From: NIOZ-UU35 sp964344175
Lineage (GTDB): Bacteria > Chloroflexota > Anaerolineae > Anaerolineales > UBA11858
Length of the DNA stretch: 11,150 nt
Assembly: GCA_964344175.1 (NCBI GenBank)
Contig: CAYFMI010000112.1
Span: forward strand, 1-11,150
Direction of reading: 5' to 3'
Part shown: piece after piece, positions 7,464-11,150 of the stretch
How positions within the stretch are numbered: the stretch's first letter is position 1
How the letters are laid out: the number at the start of each line of letters is the position of its first letter
The notes under the pieces: generated by a model
Told to the model about the DNA's origin: nothing
Database searches by the model: none
What the model saw: only the letters and a program-made list of their open reading frames with translations
Program-made: the position numbers and the translations under genes

Positions 7464-7924
7464 TCTTCGGGTACTTGCACGGCTACGACCTCCCCGCGGG
7501 CGGTAATTTGCCCTTGTGCAGAGAGGGTAATATCGACAATTACTTTTCGCCCCTGGAGTTCTCGTATTGTGCCGCGTAATTCGAGTGGGATACCTGCGGG
7601 AGTTGGTTTGAGATAATCGACATGTAAAGAAGCTGTTACAAAGCGGGGATAAGGAGTTTTGTCGTTGGGGTTGCCTGACGCTCGGTGCATGGCGGCGGCT
7701 GCCGAGCCGGTGCCATGACAGTCGATTAATGATGCGATCAGCCCTCCATAGACGAAGCCGGGTATGGCGATATGGTATGGCTGCGGATGATAGCAGGCCA
7801 GTGTTTGGCCGGTTGCTTCATCCCAATAGCTTTTTATCTGCAAACCATGTTCATTGAGGCGGCCACATCCATAACAGTGGCTCCACTGATCGGGGTATAA
7901 ATCTTGAAATGCGGTCTCGGCCAT
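7451..7924 (-). CDS. PaaI-family hotdog-fold thioesterase
   Basis: The 157-residue protein has the usual length of a single hotdog domain. The N-terminus carries a CxxCG-type motif followed by N-x-H-G-L (C17-Y-G-C20-G, NEHGLQI), common in one group of PaaI-like acyl-CoA thioesterases. The core helix begins Y59-G-G61 with an acidic residue at D68 (YGGLIASLIDCHGTGSA). Later strands include ASLHVDYLKPTPAG and a Gly/Arg-rich turn before VIVDITLSAQG. The likely role is hydrolysis of an acyl-CoA or acyl-thioester in the cytoplasm; the substrate is unknown. The start is well supported by an AAGGAG Shine-Dalgarno at 7930-7935 (minus strand), five bases before the ATG. Its end overlaps the HAD gene start, so the pair forms a small operon. 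Confidence 0.9.
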   Translation of the reverse strand: MAETAFQDLYPDQWSHCYGCGRLNEHGLQIKSYWDEATGQTLACYHPQPYHIAIPGFVYGGLIASLIDCHGTGSAAAAMHRASGNPNDKTPYPRFVTASLHVDYLKPTPAGIPLELRGTIRELQGRKVIVDITLSAQGQITARGEVVAVQVPEEWNP

Positions 7925-7968
7925 GGGGACTCCTTACCAGGTGAGTTTAGTGTTTTACAGGAAATGCT

Positions 7969-8106
7969 ATGGAACAGCCCGCAATTGTAAGAAAATATCA
8001 CAGGAGATTCCATCTGGCTTTTATGCGGAAAAAACAGAATATCCTGCTGCTTGCGGCGGGGTTCTTCAGTTGGGGCGCGTTGTTGATTGTAATCGCCCTG
8101 AAGTGA
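7969..8106 (+). CDS. Small hypothetical single-pass membrane peptide (45 aa)
   Basis: ATG at 7969 to TGA at 8104-8106 encodes 45 residues. The N-terminal half is strongly basic (MEQPAIVRKYHRR, then FMRKKQ). The C-terminal half is one hydrophobic segment of about 20 residues (NILLLAAGFFSWGALLIVIA), ending LK. Such a charge pattern predicts a single helix with the N-terminus inside. An AGGA at 7959-7962 lies six bases before the ATG, an acceptable ribosome site. The gene is divergent from the thioesterase with 44 bases between starts, and the mobile element begins 27 bases after its stop. No family is recognised. Small size means chance cannot be excluded, but the basic-then-hydrophobic layout with a ribosome site is better than random expectation. 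Confidence 0.5.
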   Translation: MEQPAIVRKYHRRFHLAFMRKKQNILLLAAGFFSWGALLIVIALK

Positions 8107-8133
8107 AACTTCAAGCGCCATCTGTGCAATAGT

Positions 8134-8273
8134 CACGGCTTTCTTAAATTTGTGCTATACCAGAAATTTACCGCAGAGAACGCCGGGTTCGCTGAGTTTT
8201 TTAAATTTTTCTCTGCGTTCTTTGCGCTCTCAGCGGTAAAAGCGCTTTTCGTTTCGACTTTAAGAAAGCCCTG
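8134..8273. mobile_element. 140-bp MITE-like element, copy 2, with 10-bp target duplication
   Basis: This has the same sequence and orientation as the element at 6482-6621, differing only at element position 138 (C at 8271 instead of G). Its right end thus reads GCCCTG and makes one mismatch in the 15-bp terminal inverted repeat. It is flanked by GTGCAATAGT at 8124-8133 and 8274-8283, an exact 10-bp target duplication unrelated to that of copy 1. The internal palindromic core is at 8167-8240. The near identity of the copies, against different flanks, indicates recent movement. It lies between the small membrane ORF and the FHA-ABC gene. Confidence 0.88.
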
Positions 8274-8301
8274 GTGCAATAGTCGGTTGGGGCTATTGCA
8301 C
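8274..8301. repeat. 9-bp palindrome at the copy 2 insertion site
   Basis: GTGCAATAG (8274-8282) and CTATTGCAC (8293-8301) are exact reverse complements with a 10-base spacer. The left arm is also the right-hand target duplication of the mobile element, and a further copy of that arm lies at 8124-8132. The element therefore inserted at one arm of a pre-existing palindrome and the duplication restored it. No T-run follows, so a terminator is unlikely. An operator upstream of the FHA-ABC gene is possible. Confidence 0.7.
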
Positions 8302-8324
8302 GTGTTGAACAAGTTTGTTATAAG
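8296..8324 (+). promoter_or_regulatory. Possible weak promoter of the FHA-ABC gene
   Basis: TATAAG (8319-8324) resembles a -10 box, and 17 bases upstream is TTGCAC (8296-8301), a poor -35 match that forms the right arm of the palindrome at 8274-8301. A short palindrome AACAAGTTTGTT (8308-8319) lies between the boxes. The predicted start would be about 35 bases before the ATG at 8366. This is the best candidate in the gap but is not strong. Confidence 0.35.
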
Positions 8325-8365
8325 TGAAACACGGTTTTAACTGATGCATAATTGGAGGCGCTTGC

Positions 8366-11150
8366 ATGGATTCTCAGCTTGTTCTGAAGTATCGATTGGG
8401 AGAAAGCAATTGGCAAGAATTTGTTGTTTTGAAGGATGAAGTATATATAGGGCGCGGCGGGGAAAATGACCTGGTTCTCGACGATCGCGAGGTTTCTCGT
8501 CAGCATGCACAGTTGAGCAAAAGGGGGGAACAATGGTTGCTCACCGATCTTGGCTCAAGTAATGGCACTCTTTTAGATGGGCAGCCTCTTATACCCCAGA
8601 CAACTCACCCAGTCATGCCAGGGCAGATAATGACTATTGGGGGATTTTCCCTGATGGTTTTTGTACCGGGGATGGATGCCACCTACGTTTCGGATGATGC
8701 GGCGGCCAGATCAGAGAGCGCTTTTCATTTGCGGTATCGCTTTGCTGATGGAGAATGGAAGACGCATATTCTTGTTACAGGCGAGTCGATGATAGGCCGC
8801 GGTGAAGAAAACGATTTGCCGCTGGATGATGACCAGATATCGCGGCACCATGCAAAAATAGCTGTCGCTGGCCCGAATCTTTTTATTACAGATACCGGTT
8901 CGACCAATGGCACCCAGGTTGGGGGCGTGACGCTGAACCCGCATCAACAATATGCGATTCAGGTTGGGCAGTTTATCACCATAGGGGGAGTAACGCTATA
9001 TGTCGAGACCCCGCAAGAAGGCGGCTGGTTACCTGCGGCGAGCGGGACAATGATGATGCCTGGACAGGTGGCTGCGATGGCGCCTGCTGCCGCTGATCAT
9101 ACCATGCTGGATGCCGAAATTTCCGCGACGCCATCCGCAATACGCACGATGAATTTAACAGCTCACGAAAAGGTGACGATTGGGCGGGCGGTGGATAATC
9201 AAGTTGTACTGAATCATCCCCTGGTAAGCCGCTATCACGCTGTCATCGAGCGCATGGGCAAGCGCTTTTGCATCAAAGACCTGCGCAGTACCAATGGTAT
9301 CTATGTCAACGAAGAACGCATTGACCGCGAAGCTTACCTGAAAGATTGGGACCAGATTCGCATTGGGCCATATATATTTGTACTTTCTGGCGATCAGCTT
9401 CAGGGTCAGGTTGAGCAGGGCATCCGCATTGAGGCGCGTAACATCAATCAGCAGGTTTCGTCCACGTTGAATCTACTCAAAGATATCAGCATCAATATCG
9501 AGCCGAATGAATTTGTAGCTCTGGTAGGTATGAGCGGCGCGGGCAAAACCACGTTTATGAACGCTATCAGCGGTTATTGGCCCGCCAGTCACGGCAGTGT
9601 GACCGTTAATGGGCTTGACCTCTATGCCCATTATGATCTTTTCCGAAATGATATTGGTTATGTTCCGCAGAAGGACATTGTGCATTTGGAATTGACCCCA
9701 GAGATGGCGCTGGATTTTGTAGGCCGTTTGCGGATGCCGCCCGATACCAGCCCGGCGGAGCGCCAGGCAACGGTGCGCGAAGCGCTGGATGTGCTCGACC
9801 TCACCGAACGGAAAGATATTCCCATTGCCCGTCTCTCCGGCGGGCAATTGAAGCGCGTCTCGATTGGTGTGGAATTACTCACCAAACCGCGCTTGTTTTT
9901 CTTAGATGAGCCGACCAGCGGCCTCGACCCTGGAACCGAGTACGATATGATGAAATTGATGCGCCGTCTCGCCGACCAGGGGCGCACGGTCATCCTCATT
10001 ACGCATGCTACCAAAAACGTGATGCTGTGTGATAAAGCGGTCTTTTTGGCACGCGGCGGCAACCTGGCTTTTTATGGCGCACCGGAAGATGCATTGGCAT
10101 ATTTCGATACGTACCGCACCGAGCGCGAACGCCGCGAAAAGGATATGGAGTTCGACGATATTTATCGCATCCTTAACGATAATGCGCGCGGTAAACCCGA
10201 AGAATGGCGCGAGCGGTATCTCAGTTCGCATATCTATGCTCAAATAATGGGGTGGGATACGGCTGCCCGCTCCACTGTGCCGTCCCAGGCTCAGCGACCG
10301 CCTACTCATAAACGCCGCATTTCAGGGGTGCGTCAGTTTTTCACGCTCTCGGCGCGCAACCTTAAGATTATCCTTCAGGACAAAATATCCCTGGTGATGA
10401 TGCTGGCCTTAGCGCCAATTCTGGGGTTGATGGATTTCATATGGGGGAAAGATCTTTTCGACTCGGTGGACGGCGATGTAGAATTAGTGATTTCACAATG
10501 GTATATGTTGGCGATTGTTGCCATTCTGGCCGGGTCCTTGAGTAGTGTGCGTGAAATTGTGAAAGAAGCAGATATTTACAAGCGTGAGCGGGCTGTAAAT
10601 TTAAAAATATTCCCCTACCTGATGTCGAAGGTTTGGGTAGGTGTGGTATTGGCGATCTACCAGGCCGCAGTGCTGATGGCTTTCCGTATCGCCTTTGTAA
10701 GACCGGTAATTCCAAGTACGCTGGATTATGTGGCTTTCTTTGTGACCCTGTTTTTGGGAAGCCTTTCGGGGTATTTGGTTGGTCTGACGATTTCGGCGAT
10801 TGCCCCGAATCAGAATTCAGCCATGCTGCTACTGATAACAATCCTTGTGCCGCAGTTTCTTTTCGCAGGCGCACTTTTACCGATCGATGTCATTCCTGGG
10901 GGAAGGCCAATCAGCGTAGTGATGTCTTCGCGTTGGGTTTGGGAGGGTTTTATCAAAGCTTCCCACATGGGGGATAAGCTTATGGATGATCCCTGTTTGA
11001 CAGGTTTCCCCAAGAGCGACCGTCAGCATTTGCCCGACGAAGTGAAAGACAATTGCCCTTGTATGGGTGAGAGTATTTTTACAGACTGTGCCGATTTTCC
11101 GGGAATCTTGTCGCCCGATTTTTATGACGATGTCGCTAAAGAAAAACTAG
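8366..11150 (+). CDS. Triple-FHA ABC transporter, ABCG/ABC2 type (3' end outside window)
   Basis: The frame is open from ATG 8366 to the window edge (928 codons), with a GGAGG ribosome site at 8354-8358. Three forkhead-associated domains, which bind phosphothreonine peptides, come first. FHA1 has IGR 28-30, S44-R-Q-H47 and N66-G-T68. FHA2 has IGR 143-145, S159-R-H-H162 and N181-G-T183. FHA3 has IGR 272-274, S288-R-Y-H291 and N310-G-I312. The ABC ATPase (about 360-590) has Walker A GMSGAGKTT (G388, K394), Q-loop Q435, signature LSGGQ (490-494), Walker B LFFLDEP (D514/E515) and switch H547. From about 674 the membrane domain carries the ABCG-like loop REIVKEADIYKRERAVNLKI and a late Cys-rich segment (CPCMGESIF, C near FPGI); the final membrane helix is probably beyond the edge. 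The architecture resembles mycobacterial Rv1747, which has two FHA domains and is controlled by a Ser/Thr kinase. It is likely an exporter gated by phosphorylation; the substrate is unknown. Confidence 0.93.
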   Translation, partial: MDSQLVLKYRLGESNWQEFVVLKDEVYIGRGGENDLVLDDREVSRQHAQLSKRGEQWLLTDLGSSNGTLLDGQPLIPQTTHPVMPGQIMTIGGFSLMVFVPGMDATYVSDDAAARSESAFHLRYRFADGEWKTHILVTGESMIGRGEENDLPLDDDQISRHHAKIAVAGPNLFITDTGSTNGTQVGGVTLNPHQQYAIQVGQFITIGGVTLYVETPQEGGWLPAASGTMMMPGQVAAMAPAAADHTMLDAEISATPSAIRTMNLTAHEKVTIGRAVDNQVVLNHPLVSRYHAVIERMGKRFCIKDLRSTNGIYVNEERIDREAYLKDWDQIRIGPYIFVLSGDQLQGQVEQGIRIEARNINQQVSSTLNLLKDISINIEPNEFVALVGMSGAGKTTFMNAISGYWPASHGSVTVNGLDLYAHYDLFRNDIGYVPQKDIVHLELTPEMALDFVGRLRMPPDTSPAERQATVREALDVLDLTERKDIPIARLSGGQLKRVSIGVELLTKPRLFFLDEPTSGLDPGTEYDMMKLMRRLADQGRTVILITHATKNVMLCDKAVFLARGGNLAFYGAPEDALAYFDTYRTERERREKDMEFDDIYRILNDNARGKPEEWRERYLSSHIYAQIMGWDTAARSTVPSQAQRPPTHKRRISGVRQFFTLSARNLKIILQDKISLVMMLALAPILGLMDFIWGKDLFDSVDGDVELVISQWYMLAIVAILAGSLSSVREIVKEADIYKRERAVNLKIFPYLMSKVWVGVVLAIYQAAVLMAFRIAFVRPVIPSTLDYVAFFVTLFLGSLSGYLVGLTISAIAPNQNSAMLLLITILVPQFLFAGALLPIDVIPGGRPISVVMSSRWVWEGFIKASHMGDKLMDDPCLTGFPKSDRQHLPDEVKDNCPCMGESIFTDCADFPGILSPDFYDDVAKEKL

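Noticed and set aside
7923..8132. 69-codon plus-strand frame overlapping the small membrane ORF
   Set aside because: Its ATG overlaps the thioesterase start codon, it lacks a ribosome site and shows no domain-like pattern. The overlapping 45-codon frame with an AGGA site and a membrane helix is more credible.
6472..8283. The two repeats as remnants of a CRISPR array or composite transposon
   Set aside because: There are only two copies, 1.5 kb apart, each with its own different target duplication. That means two independent insertions, not one composite unit or a spacer array.
8152..8340. 62-codon plus-strand frame starting MLYQKFTAENAG
   Set aside because: It is a translation of the mobile element and the palindrome after it. 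Phe/Ala-rich strings of this kind come from palindromic repeats and are not real proteins.
9473..10309. Three minus-strand frames of 124-135 codons opposite the ABC ATPase region
   Set aside because: They are antisense shadows of conserved Walker A, signature and Walker B coding sequence.

Overview
The window looks like a chromosomal segment from a member of the Chloroflexota, most likely Anaerolineae-like. That placement is an inference from gene style: a secreted protein with paired LGFP-like repeats, a large TPR protein directly after polA, and an FHA-domain ABCG-type transporter. No rRNA or other marker gene is present to confirm it. Coding density is high. No tRNA, rRNA or CRISPR array was seen.

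Layout, left to right. (1) Bases 2-97 hold the last codons of an unidentified plus-strand gene. (2) polA (131-2965) encodes a full-length DNA polymerase I with all three domains and intact catalytic motifs. Its last 22 codons are built from a 19-bp perfect inverted repeat. (3) After 25 bases follows a 773-residue cytoplasmic TPR protein (2991-5312), probably co-transcribed with polA. (4) A strong stem-loop (5337-5371) with A/T tracts on both sides separates it from the convergent gene. (5) On the minus strand lies a secreted protein with two LGFP-like repeats and a C-terminal Ig-like region (5462-6424). A near-consensus promoter (6434-6462) ends so close to its ATG that the mRNA should be leaderless. 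(6) The 328-base gap to the next gene contains a 140-bp MITE-like element (6482-6621) with 15-bp terminal inverted repeats and a 10-bp target duplication. I see nothing convincing in the remaining 6632-6752. (7) Two overlapping minus-strand genes encode a PaaI-like hotdog thioesterase (7451-7924) and a HAD phosphatase (6753-7463). (8) Divergent from them is a 45-codon reading frame for a probable single-pass membrane peptide (7969-8106). (9) A second copy of the 140-bp element (8134-8273), 139/140 identical to the first, has its own 10-bp target duplication and sits in one arm of a 9-bp palindrome. (10) A large plus-strand gene (8366 to the window edge, still open) encodes a protein with three FHA domains, an ABC ATPase and an ABCG/ABC2-type membrane domain.

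The genes do not form one pathway. polA and the TPR gene look like a unit, the thioesterase and HAD genes look translationally coupled, and the FHA-ABC gene has its own upstream region. The most interesting non-coding signal is the pair of nearly identical, clearly transposed, non-autonomous elements, each located just upstream of a protein gene.
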